6,518 bases of DNA from Candidatus Bathyarchaeota archaeon (GCA_030601645.1 JAUWBQ010000100.1:1-6518), one strand, 5' to 3'; shown: positions 1 to 6,356, counted from the stretch's first letter. Notes: generated from the letters alone by a model not told the origin. Program-made: numbers and translations.

Positions 1-1068
1 GAGCTCCAGTTGGAGGGGGACTACAGCAGGATCAAGAGCCGCCTCCTCGACTACCTGAAGCAGACGGCCATGGTCAACCCCTACGCGGACATCACCTTCG
101 TGGATCCCGGTGGTCGCCTGTTCCGCTTCGAGAGGGGAACCGAGATGATGCCCCCCCTGCCCCAACCCGTGGACCCCCACCCCCACGGCATCGACGTGGA
201 GAACTTCCGAAGGATGGTGACCATCACCAACTCGAGGAACATGAAGAACTTCATGATAGACCACTTCCAGGGAGTGGGCGTTAAGACGGCGGCAAATTTC
301 CTTGATGCAGCTGGAATCAACCCCAGGGCCAAGCCGAGGACCCTCAAACCCGAAGACATAGTCAAGCTTGTCAGGACCGCCAAGGAGTACCCTAACTTCA
401 AGCGGCCGGATCCGACCTGCCTCTCCCCTATAGGGGAAGAGCTCCTGGAGAATGGCATCCGGAAGGAGCTCGGCCTCACCGAAGACGACTTCCTCAAGGT
501 TGTCACCCGGAAGCCCTCCACATACTTGGGGTTCCCCTTCATCGTGGAGGTAGCCATCGCCACAGGCAGTTCCATCAGGAGGCAGTTCAAGGGGGGGACC
601 AACATAATCCGTTTCGCCAACAGGATCCCCCTCCTCTTCGATGAGTCCAGCGGCGTCATCTGGAAGGTTGTGAACAGGAACATCCACTGGGACACCTACA
701 AGGTCACCTCGGACACGCCGATGATCGTGGTGGTCCACGTCTGCTCCACCAAGATCCCCTACAAGACCGTGGGCAAGGAGTATATGGCCGACCAACCCGA
801 GGTCGAGAGGGAGATAACCAACGCCATCAGGACCGCCGCCCGCAGCCTGAGGCTCTACATCTCAAGGGGCGTGAGGCTCGCCAGGGAGAGACATAGGCTG
901 GACATATTCGCCAAGTTCCTCCCCAAGATAGCCGAGTTTGCCGCCAAGCTCTCCGACAGGGAGGAGCTGCCCGACATAGCCCCTCTCCTCGCAGCGGTCA
1001 GCCAGACTATACCTGAAGTGGAGAAGAAGTTAAAGGAGGTGCCAGACATTGGCGGACAAAGTTCTTAA
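1..1068 (+). CDS. top6B: DNA topoisomerase VI subunit B (ATPase subunit), 5'-truncated by window edge
   Basis: Topo VI is a type IIB topoisomerase (A2B2) that passes one duplex through another; subunit B binds and hydrolyses ATP to close the gate. The reading frame is open from base 1 (Glu-Leu-Gln before the first TTG), so the true start and most of the GHKL ATPase domain lie upstream; 355 residues are present. Counting from base 1, residues 1-45 are the end of the ATPase domain (SRIKSRLLDYLKQTAMVNPY). The H2TH domain follows at about 60-155, opening with PHPHGID and containing FQGVGVKTAANF and LSPIGEELL. The transducer domain spans about 165-300, with IWKVVNR and the switch-loop motif IPYKTVGKE; its GKE lysine (about residue 259) should contact the ATP gamma-phosphate, as known for this family. 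A helical tail closes the protein. The last 20 bp overlap the subunit A gene, so the two are cotranscribed. Identification is secure. Confidence 0.96.
   Translation, partial: ELQLEGDYSRIKSRLLDYLKQTAMVNPYADITFVDPGGRLFRFERGTEMMPPLPQPVDPHPHGIDVENFRRMVTITNSRNMKNFMIDHFQGVGVKTAANFLDAAGINPRAKPRTLKPEDIVKLVRTAKEYPNFKRPDPTCLSPIGEELLENGIRKELGLTEDDFLKVVTRKPSTYLGFPFIVEVAIATGSSIRRQFKGGTNIIRFANRIPLLFDESSGVIWKVVNRNIHWDTYKVTSDTPMIVVVHVCSTKIPYKTVGKEYMADQPEVEREITNAIRTAARSLRLYISRGVRLARERHRLDIFAKFLPKIAEFAAKLSDREELPDIAPLLAAVSQTIPEVEKKLKEVPDIGGQSS
1035..1041 (+). promoter_or_regulatory. Shine-Dalgarno for top6A
   Basis: GGAGGTG lies inside the end of top6B, 7 nt before a TTG. It fixes TTG 1049 as the start of subunit A, since no ATG or GTG sits nearby in that frame, and it implies translation re-initiation as ribosomes finish subunit B. 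Confidence 0.8.
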
Positions 1069-2140
1069 GGAAGCCGAGAGGCAGAGGGAAGCCAACGAGG
1101 CCAGCCTCTCCCAGCTGGGCAGCCTGATCTACGAGCAGATCCAGAACCGGGAGTTCCCCTGGATCATGATGCAGAGCAGGTCCGCCGACAACATCCTGTT
1201 CGACCAAGACCTGCGCCAGTTCATCCTGGGGGACAGGACGACCCGCCGCCACAGCCGGAACGTCAGGAACATCCGCCCCTTCACCCAGTTCCTCTGGACC
1301 GCCTGGTTCGCCCGGGAGCTCATCCGCCTCAGGAAGACCAGCACCCTCAGGGAGGTCTACTACTCTGCCAGGGGCCAGAGGGACATCGAGTTCAAGGGCC
1401 AGGATGAGTCGGACTACACCATCACCGACCTGGAAGTGGCGCTGAACAGGCCGAGGGAGGCCTTCAACATCTACCCCAAGGACCGGGGGGCCATCTTCGG
1501 CGACCTCACCATCGAGTACACATTCCCCCCGGCCTACGAGGGCCAGACGAAGAACCTGACGGACAACCCTGACGGCGCCCCCATAGGCCGCAGCCTCACC
1601 AGCTCCAAGTTCCTGGAGACCCCCGCGGACAAGGTCATCGTCATCGAGAAGGACGCCATGTTCTCCCGGTTCGTCGAGGAGAATGTCCACGAGAGGTTCA
1701 ACGCCCTCCTAGTCCAGACGGAGGGGATCCCCAGCCGGTCCGCCCGGATGGTGATCCGGAGGCTCAACCAAGACCTGGGTCTACCGGTCTACATCTTCAC
1801 GGACGGCGACCCGTGGGGCCTCCACATCGCCATGGTCATCATCTCGGGCTCCGCGGTGGCAGCCCACCTCAGGGGCCTCACAACCCCCGACGCCAAGTGG
1901 ATCGGGGTCTGGGGCTCTGACGTCCAGAAGTACAAGCTGCCCACCGAGAACCTGACCGAGCAGGATCTGAAGAGGCTGAAGGAGATCAAGGCCGACCCCA
2001 GGTACGATGACGAGCTCTGGCAGCGGGAGATCGACATCTTCCTCAAGATGGGGAAGAAGGCGGAGCTGGAGGCCTTCAGCGCCCACGGCCTCACCTACAT
2101 CGTGGACGAGTACCTCCCCGCCAAGCTGGAGAGCCTCTGA
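1049..2140 (+). CDS. top6A: DNA topoisomerase VI subunit A (Spo11-like DNA-cleaving subunit)
   Basis: This is the catalytic subunit of Topo VI, homologous to eukaryotic Spo11; it makes the transient double-strand break through a 5'-phosphotyrosine link. The 363 residues match the usual family length. An N-terminal helical segment leads into the 5Y-CAP winged-helix domain, where LREVYYSARG (100-109) carries the nucleophile; alignment with the Spo11 motif makes Tyr105, the second of the pair, the likely catalytic residue. The toprim domain follows with all acidic metal ligands: Glu200 in VIVIEKDA, and Asp252 and Asp254 in TDGDPWG. The C-terminal part (KWIGVWGSD to the YIVDEYLP end) is intact. 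The start is TTG with a strong Shine-Dalgarno 7 nt upstream, overlapping top6B by 20 bp, so equimolar production with subunit B is likely. The DGDPWGLHI form and the long insert before the toprim Glu look TACK-like to me. Confidence 0.97.
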   Translation: MADKVLKEAERQREANEASLSQLGSLIYEQIQNREFPWIMMQSRSADNILFDQDLRQFILGDRTTRRHSRNVRNIRPFTQFLWTAWFARELIRLRKTSTLREVYYSARGQRDIEFKGQDESDYTITDLEVALNRPREAFNIYPKDRGAIFGDLTIEYTFPPAYEGQTKNLTDNPDGAPIGRSLTSSKFLETPADKVIVIEKDAMFSRFVEENVHERFNALLVQTEGIPSRSARMVIRRLNQDLGLPVYIFTDGDPWGLHIAMVIISGSAVAAHLRGLTTPDAKWIGVWGSDVQKYKLPTENLTEQDLKRLKEIKADPRYDDELWQREIDIFLKMGKKAELEAFSAHGLTYIVDEYLPAKLESL

Positions 2141-2150
2141 TCCAACTCAA

Positions 2151-2159
2151 TTTTATATG
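2151..2159 (+). promoter_or_regulatory. Archaeal TATA box upstream of the small membrane protein gene
   Basis: TTTTATATG stands out as an AT-rich island in GC-rich DNA just after the top6A stop. Archaeal transcription starts about 25 nt downstream, which would fall near 2178-2182, giving a leader of only some 10 nt before ATG 2189. It indicates that the 2189-3162 genes form a unit separate from topo VI. The preceding bases (TCCAACTCAA) could hold a BRE but do not match it strongly. Confidence 0.65.
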
Positions 2160-2175
2160 AGACCGCGGAAGAATA

Positions 2176-2182
2176 GAGGTGA
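2176..2182 (+). promoter_or_regulatory. Shine-Dalgarno for the small membrane protein
   Basis: GAGGTGA lies 6 nt before ATG 2189 and supports this short gene as translated. If transcription starts exactly 25 nt from the TATA centre, part of this element would be lost, so the true start site may be a few bases further upstream. Confidence 0.6.
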
Positions 2183-2188
2183 ACGCGT

Positions 2189-2386
2189 ATGTCAGGGGGA
2201 GGGAATCTCACGCTCTCGAAGCTCGCCACCAACCTCTCAGGAGTCGTCCTCCTAGCCCTGGGGCTTGTGATCGCATACTTCTCAGCCCAAGCGGATGTGG
2301 GCCACGCCAGCCCACGCATATTCACTCCAATCGGGCTGATCGTCGCAGTCCTCGGCGGAATCCTGATACTCGCCTGGGAGGGATAG
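2189..2386 (+). CDS. Small two-helix membrane protein, function unknown
   Basis: A 65-residue protein I cannot assign to a named family. Two hydrophobic segments are plain: about residues 15-33 (LSGVVLLALGLVIAYFSAQ) and 46-63 (TPIGLIVAVLGGILILAW). A short polar loop with Asp and His joins them, and the N-terminus is Gly/Ser-rich. This is a helical hairpin with both ends probably on the same side of the membrane. There is no cleavable-signal pattern or catalytic motif. It has its own TATA box, a Shine-Dalgarno 6 nt before ATG and high third-position GC. The overlapping frame here gives an Arg/Pro/Ser-rich out-of-frame look, so this frame is the real one. It ends 2 nt before the proposed start of the next nucleotidyltransferase, suggesting cotranslation and perhaps recruitment of that enzyme to the membrane (inference). 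Confidence 0.75.
   Translation: MSGGGNLTLSKLATNLSGVVLLALGLVIAYFSAQADVGHASPRIFTPIGLIVAVLGGILILAWEG
2376..2382 (+). promoter_or_regulatory. Shine-Dalgarno that decides the start of the first nucleotidyltransferase
   Basis: GGGAGGG lies in the last codons of the small membrane protein gene, exactly 6 nt before an ACG (2389-2391) in the nucleotidyltransferase frame. No ATG, GTG or TTG occurs at a usable position, so this site is the main argument for placing the start at 2389. Confidence 0.5.
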
Positions 2387-2388
2387 CC

Positions 2389-3162
2389 ACGGGCAAGCCC
2401 AAGCTGAAGGGAGTCATCCTCGCCGGAGGCCAGGGGATCAGGTTCCGACCCCTCACCTATTACTTCCAGAAGTGCATGATCCCAGTGGGCGAGGAGCAGA
2501 GGCCAGTCCTCGAGTACATCATCCAGCTGTTTGCCCACCACGAGATAAGGGACCTGGTGCTCCTCGTGGGCTACAAGTTCCAGCAGGTGAAGAACTACTT
2601 CAACGACGGCAGCCGGTTCGGCGTCAATCTCCGCTACGTCCTCGACCACCCCCAGTTCAAGGGCAGCGCCAACGCCATCGTGAACGCCTACCGCAGAGGA
2701 GACATCTCGAGGGACGACTGCATCATAGTCTACTACGGGGACATCCTCTCGGACTTCGACCTGAGGGAGATGGTCGCACAGCACATGGGGTCTGAGGCGG
2801 CCGCGACGGTGGCCCTGGCCCACGGCTTCAAGGTCCGCGTCGGGACGGCGGACATCGAAGAAGGCTTCATAACCAAGTTCCACGAGAAGCCGGAGCTTGA
2901 GACCCCCGTCAGCATCGGGATCCTCGCCCTCAACGGGGCGGTGGTGGAGGAGATGAACAGGATGTACGAGGAGGGACACAGGGGCTCCTTCGACCTGATG
3001 GGAGACGTCATCCCGCACCTGATCGAGAAGGGCTTACCCGTAGGGGCCTACGTGAGCGACGCCTTCTGGTACGACCTCGGCTCCCTGGAGAGGTACGAGA
3101 GTTTCGAGAACGAGAAGCTGGTGGAGAGGCTGAGCTACCTGACCGGCAAGGACCGACCCTGA
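2389..3162 (+). CDS. Short sugar-phosphate nucleotidyltransferase (NDP-sugar pyrophosphorylase family), non-canonical start
   Basis: Members of this family join a sugar 1-phosphate to an NTP, releasing pyrophosphate; they are cytosolic Rossmann-like enzymes. Numbered from ACG 2389 the protein has 257 residues and only the catalytic domain. The nucleotide loop LAGGQGIRFRPLT (11-23) is followed by Lys28, and the base/sugar region by KGSANAI (91-97). The metal-binding YGDILSDFD (116-124) has Asp118; FHEKPE (164-169) follows, and FWYDLGSLERY (226-236) has Asp229 as probable second metal ligand. Odd points: GIR replaces the usual GTR, QKCM replaces PKPM/PKAM, and KGSANAI replaces GTAGAL, so substrate and NTP cannot be told from sequence. 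The frame also runs open back to GTG 2179, but that stretch overlaps the membrane protein gene and is not protein-like. The next in-frame ATG (2476) would delete the nucleotide loop. Possible activities include UTP- or dTTP-glucose-1-phosphate transferase. Confidence 0.85.
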   Translation, partial: TGKPKLKGVILAGGQGIRFRPLTYYFQKCMIPVGEEQRPVLEYIIQLFAHHEIRDLVLLVGYKFQQVKNYFNDGSRFGVNLRYVLDHPQFKGSANAIVNAYRRGDISRDDCIIVYYGDILSDFDLREMVAQHMGSEAAATVALAHGFKVRVGTADIEEGFITKFHEKPELETPVSIGILALNGAVVEEMNRMYEEGHRGSFDLMGDVIPHLIEKGLPVGAYVSDAFWYDLGSLERYESFENEKLVERLSYLTGKDRP

Positions 3163-3166
3163 CCCC

Positions 3167-3182
3167 ACAAAAGGTTCTTATC
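3167..3182 (+). promoter_or_regulatory. Probable promoter (BRE/TATA-like) of the guanylyltransferase-mutase unit
   Basis: In the 54-bp gap after the first nucleotidyltransferase, a purine run (ACAAAAGG, 3167-3174) precedes TTCTTATC (3175-3182), a plausible degenerate BRE plus TATA. Initiation about 25 nt on would be near 3204-3207, leaving a leader of roughly 10 nt before ATG 3217. The weak Shine-Dalgarno match there fits a short-leader transcript. Confidence 0.45.
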
Positions 3183-3204
3183 AAGTTTCAGCATGCTTGA
3201 TCAA
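3180..3204 (+). repeat. Inverted repeat between TATA element and start codon (possible operator)
   Basis: ATCAAG (3180-3185) and CTTGAT (3196-3201) form a perfect 6-bp inverted repeat with a 10-nt spacer that holds most of GCATGC (3191-3196). An 8-bp palindrome TTGATCAA (3197-3204) overlaps the right arm. The position, overlapping the TATA-like element and reaching the predicted transcription start, is where archaeal repressors commonly bind. The arms are short and chance cannot be excluded. Confidence 0.3.
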
Positions 3205-3216
3205 TGGCGGTAATGG

Positions 3217-4308
3217 ATGAAAGCCCTCGTTTTGGCGGGGGGGTTCGGCACCCGGCTCAGGCCGTTGAGCTGCACCCGTCCCAAGATGTTGTTTCCCCTG
3301 GCTAACCAGACCCTCCTGGACTGGACCCTGAAGAACCTCTCCGAGGGAGGTGTGGACACTGTCGTCCTCGCCGTGAACTACATGGCCGAGGCGCTGGTAC
3401 GCTATTTCGGCCCCACCAAGTTCGACCTCGGGATCATCTACTCACGGGAGGGCAGGCCCCTGGGCACCGGTGGGCCCATCAAGAAGGCGGAGGACCTGCT
3501 CGTTGACGATGAGCCGTTCCTGGTGTTGAACGGTGACGTGATCTCCGACATCGACTACCGCCGAATCGTCGAGTACCACAAATCCAAGGGGGCGGCCGCC
3601 ACCATAGCCCTCATCAGGGTGCCCGACCCCAGCCGCTACGGCGCCGTGGAGATGGACACCGAGGGGCGGGTCCTCCGGTTCGTGGAGAAGCCCGAGAAGG
3701 GCGAGGCCCCCAGCAACCTGATCAACGCGGGGATCTACGTCTTCGAGAAAGAGGTTGTCGACTACATACCCGCAGAGAGGAAGGTCTCCACGGAGAAGGA
3801 GGTGTTCCCTATCCTCGCCAAGGAAGGGAAGCTGTACGGCTTCGAGATCCACGGGCTCTGGCTCGACATCGGCGTGCCCGAGGCCTATCTTCAGGCGAAC
3901 GAGAGCATCTTGGAGAGACTAGACGGCCCTAGGAGAGGCGAGGACTGCGAGGTCCACAAGTCGGCGGAGGTCATGGCACCCTCATACCTTGGGGAGGGCG
4001 TTAGGATAGGTGCAAAATCCGTGGTCGGACCTAACACTTCGATCTCGGATCACGTCCATATTGGCGAAGGCTGCAGGGTCGAGAACTCGGTAATCTTCGC
4101 GGGGGCAACCATCGGTGACTACTCGTCCGTGAGGAACGCGATCATCGGGGAGAACGCGACCCTGGAGCGGTGGGTAAAGGTCGAGTCAGGCAGCCTCATC
4201 GGGGATTACGCCACCATCTTGGATGGTGTCACCATCACCGAAGGCGTCACCATCTGCCCGTCGAAGACCGTGTCGGAGAGCATCCTCCAGCCCCGTCAGG
4301 TGATGTGA
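3217..4308 (+). CDS. Mannose-1-phosphate guanylyltransferase-like NDP-sugar pyrophosphorylase with left-handed beta-helix domain
   Basis: Predicted reaction: mannose 1-phosphate plus GTP to GDP-mannose and pyrophosphate. Of 363 residues, about 1-230 are the nucleotidyltransferase domain and 245-360 a hexapeptide-repeat beta-helix. Visible motifs are GGFGTRLRPL (8-17), Lys23 in RPKML, PLGTGGPI (81-88), NGDVISDID (105-113, metal ligand Asp107), FVEKPE (155-160), INAGIYVF (169-176), STEKEVFPILAKEGKLY (191-207) and LWLDIGVPEAY (214-224, Asp217). From memory, length, the EKEVFP segment and the end ILQPRQVM closely resemble eukaryotic GMPPB/yeast Psa1 (about 360 aa, ending PR-I-I-M). ATG 3217 directly begins the fold; ATGs at 3204 and 3213 are in another frame. 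The stop overlaps the mutase start by one base (TGATG), which pairs the enzymes that make and use a sugar 1-phosphate. A GlmU-like role (UDP-GlcNAc, as in Sulfolobus ST0452) is the main alternative. Confidence 0.88.
   Translation: MKALVLAGGFGTRLRPLSCTRPKMLFPLANQTLLDWTLKNLSEGGVDTVVLAVNYMAEALVRYFGPTKFDLGIIYSREGRPLGTGGPIKKAEDLLVDDEPFLVLNGDVISDIDYRRIVEYHKSKGAAATIALIRVPDPSRYGAVEMDTEGRVLRFVEKPEKGEAPSNLINAGIYVFEKEVVDYIPAERKVSTEKEVFPILAKEGKLYGFEIHGLWLDIGVPEAYLQANESILERLDGPRRGEDCEVHKSAEVMAPSYLGEGVRIGAKSVVGPNTSISDHVHIGEGCRVENSVIFAGATIGDYSSVRNAIIGENATLERWVKVESGSLIGDYATILDGVTITEGVTICPSKTVSESILQPRQVM
4298..4303 (+). promoter_or_regulatory. Weak Shine-Dalgarno for the mutase gene
   Basis: AGGTGA ends 4 nt before ATG 4308, inside the last codons of the guanylyltransferase gene. 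With the TGATG stop/start junction it points to translational coupling. Confidence 0.4.
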
Positions 4309-5666
4309 TGGGGCGGCTCTTCGGGACCAACGGGGTCCGGGGGGTCGCCAACGAGGATCTGACGGTGGAGAAGATCACAAGGATTGCAGCAGCCGTGGGA
4401 GCCCACCTAGGGGGGGAGATCGCAGTCGGCAGGGACGGGAGGACCACCAGCCCCATGTTCAGGGACGCGGCCGTCAGCGGCCTCCTATCCGTGGGGTGTA
4501 ACGTCCACGACGCCGGGATGCTGCCCACCCCCGCCCTCCAGCACTCCGTGAAGCACCACGGCCTGGACGGAGGGCTGATGATCACGGCGTCCCACAACCC
4601 GCCCGAGTTCAACGGCGTCAAGGTGATCGCCTCGGACGGGGTGGAGATCCCCAGGGAGCAGGAGGCCGAGATCGAGGAGCTCTACTTCAGCGGAGGCCCC
4701 GAACCCAGCCCCTGGGACCAGATAGGCACCATCGAGGCGTTGCCCGCCCTCGCGCCCTATATGGAGGCGGTGAGATCCCACGTCGACGGGGAGGCCATCA
4801 AGAGGGCGGGCTTGAAGATCGCCATCGACCCCGGGAACGGGGTGGCGGCCCTCACGGCCCCGGACATCGCCCGGGATCTAGGCTGCAATGTCTACACAGT
4901 GAACGTCAACGTGAACGGGAGGTTCCCCGGCCGGGAGTCCGAGCCGAGACCCGACAACCTCGACGACCTGAGGAGGCTCGTGAGGGCCTCGGGTGCAGAT
5001 CTCGGCGTAGCCTTCGACGGCGACGGTGACCGCTCCATTTTCGTGGACGAGAGGGGGGAGATCCAATGGGGGGATCGGTCGGTCGCCCTGATCGCGAGGG
5101 ACTTTTTGGCCAGGAACCCTGGGGAGAGGGTGGTCTCGGCCGTGAACTCGTCCAATGTCCTGGAGGACGTGGTCGCCGCCGCCGGCGGCAGCCTTGTTCG
5201 GACCCGGGTGGGGAGCGTGGTGATCTCCCGGGTCATGGTCGACCAGGGCATAATGTTCGGAGGGGAGGAGAACGGGGGCATCATGTACGGCCCCCACCTC
5301 CAGGTCCGGGACGGCTCGATGGCCATGGCCCTGATGCTCGAGATCGTGGCCAAGGCGGGCAGGCCCCTCTCAGAGCTCTTCTCGGAGCTGCCCCAGTACC
5401 ACCAGATGAAGGGCAGAGTCCCCTGCCCGGAGGGGCTCAAGGAGGAGGCCCTGGAGGTCCTGCGGGGGTCGGTGGACGCTCCCGAGGTGGAGACTATCGA
5501 CGGTGTCAAGCTGGGCTACCGGGATGGGAGCTGGGTCTTGTTCAGGCCCAGCGGCACCGAGGCGGTCTTCAGGATCTACGCCGAGGCGGGGAGTCCGGAG
5601 AGGGTGGCCGAGCTCGTCGACGAGCATAGGGCCCTGATAGCCTCCGTCATAGAATCGTTGGGCTAG
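4308..5666 (+). CDS. glmM: Phosphomannomutase/phosphoglucosamine mutase (alpha-D-phosphohexomutase family)
   Basis: The enzyme moves phosphate between C6 and C1 of a hexose (mannose 6-P to mannose 1-P, or glucosamine 6-P to glucosamine 1-P) through a phosphoserine. The 452 residues show all four family signatures: TASHNPPEFNGVK (93-105) with catalytic Ser95; the Mg-binding loop DGDGDR (237-242) with Asp237, 239 and 241; the sugar-specificity loop GGEENGG (318-324); and the phosphate loop RPSGTE (413-418). The N-terminus MGRLFGTNGVRG is typical of archaeal proteins labelled GlmM, but Pyrococcus proteins of this type act on mannose and glucose phosphates, so the symbol is tentative. Coupling to the GDP-mannose-type transferase favours phosphomannomutase activity. 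ATG 4308 is chosen because the conserved LFGTNGVRG follows at once; the open frame extends further upstream only as an overlap. Odd point: Ala419 follows SGTE where Pro is usual. The gene ends on a stop shared with the convergent isomerase. Confidence 0.93.
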   Translation: MGRLFGTNGVRGVANEDLTVEKITRIAAAVGAHLGGEIAVGRDGRTTSPMFRDAAVSGLLSVGCNVHDAGMLPTPALQHSVKHHGLDGGLMITASHNPPEFNGVKVIASDGVEIPREQEAEIEELYFSGGPEPSPWDQIGTIEALPALAPYMEAVRSHVDGEAIKRAGLKIAIDPGNGVAALTAPDIARDLGCNVYTVNVNVNGRFPGRESEPRPDNLDDLRRLVRASGADLGVAFDGDGDRSIFVDERGEIQWGDRSVALIARDFLARNPGERVVSAVNSSNVLEDVVAAAGGSLVRTRVGSVVISRVMVDQGIMFGGEENGGIMYGPHLQVRDGSMAMALMLEIVAKAGRPLSELFSELPQYHQMKGRVPCPEGLKEEALEVLRGSVDAPEVETIDGVKLGYRDGSWVLFRPSGTEAVFRIYAEAGSPERVAELVDEHRALIASVIESLG

Positions 5667-6352
5667 GGGCGCATGGCCTCGGCCAGCTCTAGGAGCTTTC
5701 CGTAGGGGTCCGCGGCTTTTACGACCCCGCTGGCCACCAGCACCCCCTCCGCGCCCAGCTTCATTGCGGCCGCGACGTCCTCGCCGCTGGTTATGCCCGC
5801 CCCGCAGAGTACCTTGACCTCGGGGTTGATGATCTGGACCGCCTCGACGGCGCCCGAGACGACTTCGGGCCTGGCCTTGGAGACGGGGATCCCCGATCCT
5901 ATGAGTTCTGGGGGCTCGATGGCGATGACGTCGGGGCCGAAGGGTGCCACGGACCGCCCCCTTTCAACGGTGTCCACGCAGACCACTTGGAGGAGCCCGG
6001 TCTCCCTAGCCCGTCTAACGGTGGCCTCTATGGCGTCGAGGGTGAGCCTCCTCTCGGAGTGGCTGATGAGGGTTCCGGCGGCGCCGGCTTCTGCGATGGC
6101 CTCGGGCATGATGTGGCCTGTGAACTTCCCGTGTCTCACTGGGTCGACGTGCTGGGCGAAGACCGGGATGCCGGCGTTGTCGATGACGGCCCGGAGGTCG
6201 ACGGTCTGGGGTGAGACCGCCACGCAGACGCCCGTCTCCCTCGAGATCTTCTCCGCCTTTGATGCTAGTCTGACGGCGTTCTCCCCCGTGGACTCCTTGT
6301 AGGTCTTGAGGTTGACCAGGAGGAGGGGAAAGTCGACTTTACGCGAGGACAA
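5663..6352 (-). CDS. tpiA: Triosephosphate isomerase, archaeal short type
   Basis: Interconverts dihydroxyacetone phosphate and glyceraldehyde 3-phosphate in glycolysis and gluconeogenesis (cytosolic TIM barrel). At 229 residues it is the compact archaeal form, shorter than the roughly 250 of bacteria and eukaryotes, which in characterised archaea is usually a tetramer. Catalytic residues are present: Asn14 and Lys16 in VNLKTY, His98 in ISHSERR, and Glu146 in AIEPPELIGSG, which also forms the flexible loop 6. Phosphate-binding loops are GAGITSGED (184-192) and VLVASGVVKA (204-213). The start is TTG (6352-6350) with GGGTGA 4 nt upstream; the fold begins seven residues later, so no other start fits. 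It is transcribed towards the mutase and their stop codons overlap. Confidence 0.96.
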   Translation of the reverse strand: MSSRKVDFPLLLVNLKTYKESTGENAVRLASKAEKISRETGVCVAVSPQTVDLRAVIDNAGIPVFAQHVDPVRHGKFTGHIMPEAIAEAGAAGTLISHSERRLTLDAIEATVRRARETGLLQVVCVDTVERGRSVAPFGPDVIAIEPPELIGSGIPVSKARPEVVSGAVEAVQIINPEVKVLCGAGITSGEDVAAAMKLGAEGVLVASGVVKAADPYGKLLELAEAMRP

Positions 6353-6356
6353 ATTA

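Noticed and set aside
1007..1690. Long minus-strand open frame opposite top6A (227 codons)
   Set aside because: Shadow of a high-GC gene: its translation is low-complexity Val/Leu/Gly/Glu/Asp-rich without motifs, while the plus strand encodes a complete conserved protein.
2179..2388. N-terminal extension of the first nucleotidyltransferase back to GTG 2179
   Set aside because: The extension is Arg/Pro/Ser-rich with no fold features, lies over the well-supported membrane protein gene in another frame, and its GTG is part of that gene's Shine-Dalgarno.
4200..4260. Short repeated GTCACCATC-like units near the end of the guanylyltransferase gene
   Set aside because: They encode successive hexapeptide turns (GVTI, TEGVTI) of the beta-helix, a protein repeat and not a DNA element.
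5170..5192. GC-rich palindrome (GCCGCCGGCGGC) within the mutase gene
   Set aside because: It encodes an Ala-Ala-Ala-Gly-Gly stretch in frame and is expected from codon bias; there is no sign of a terminator or control role.
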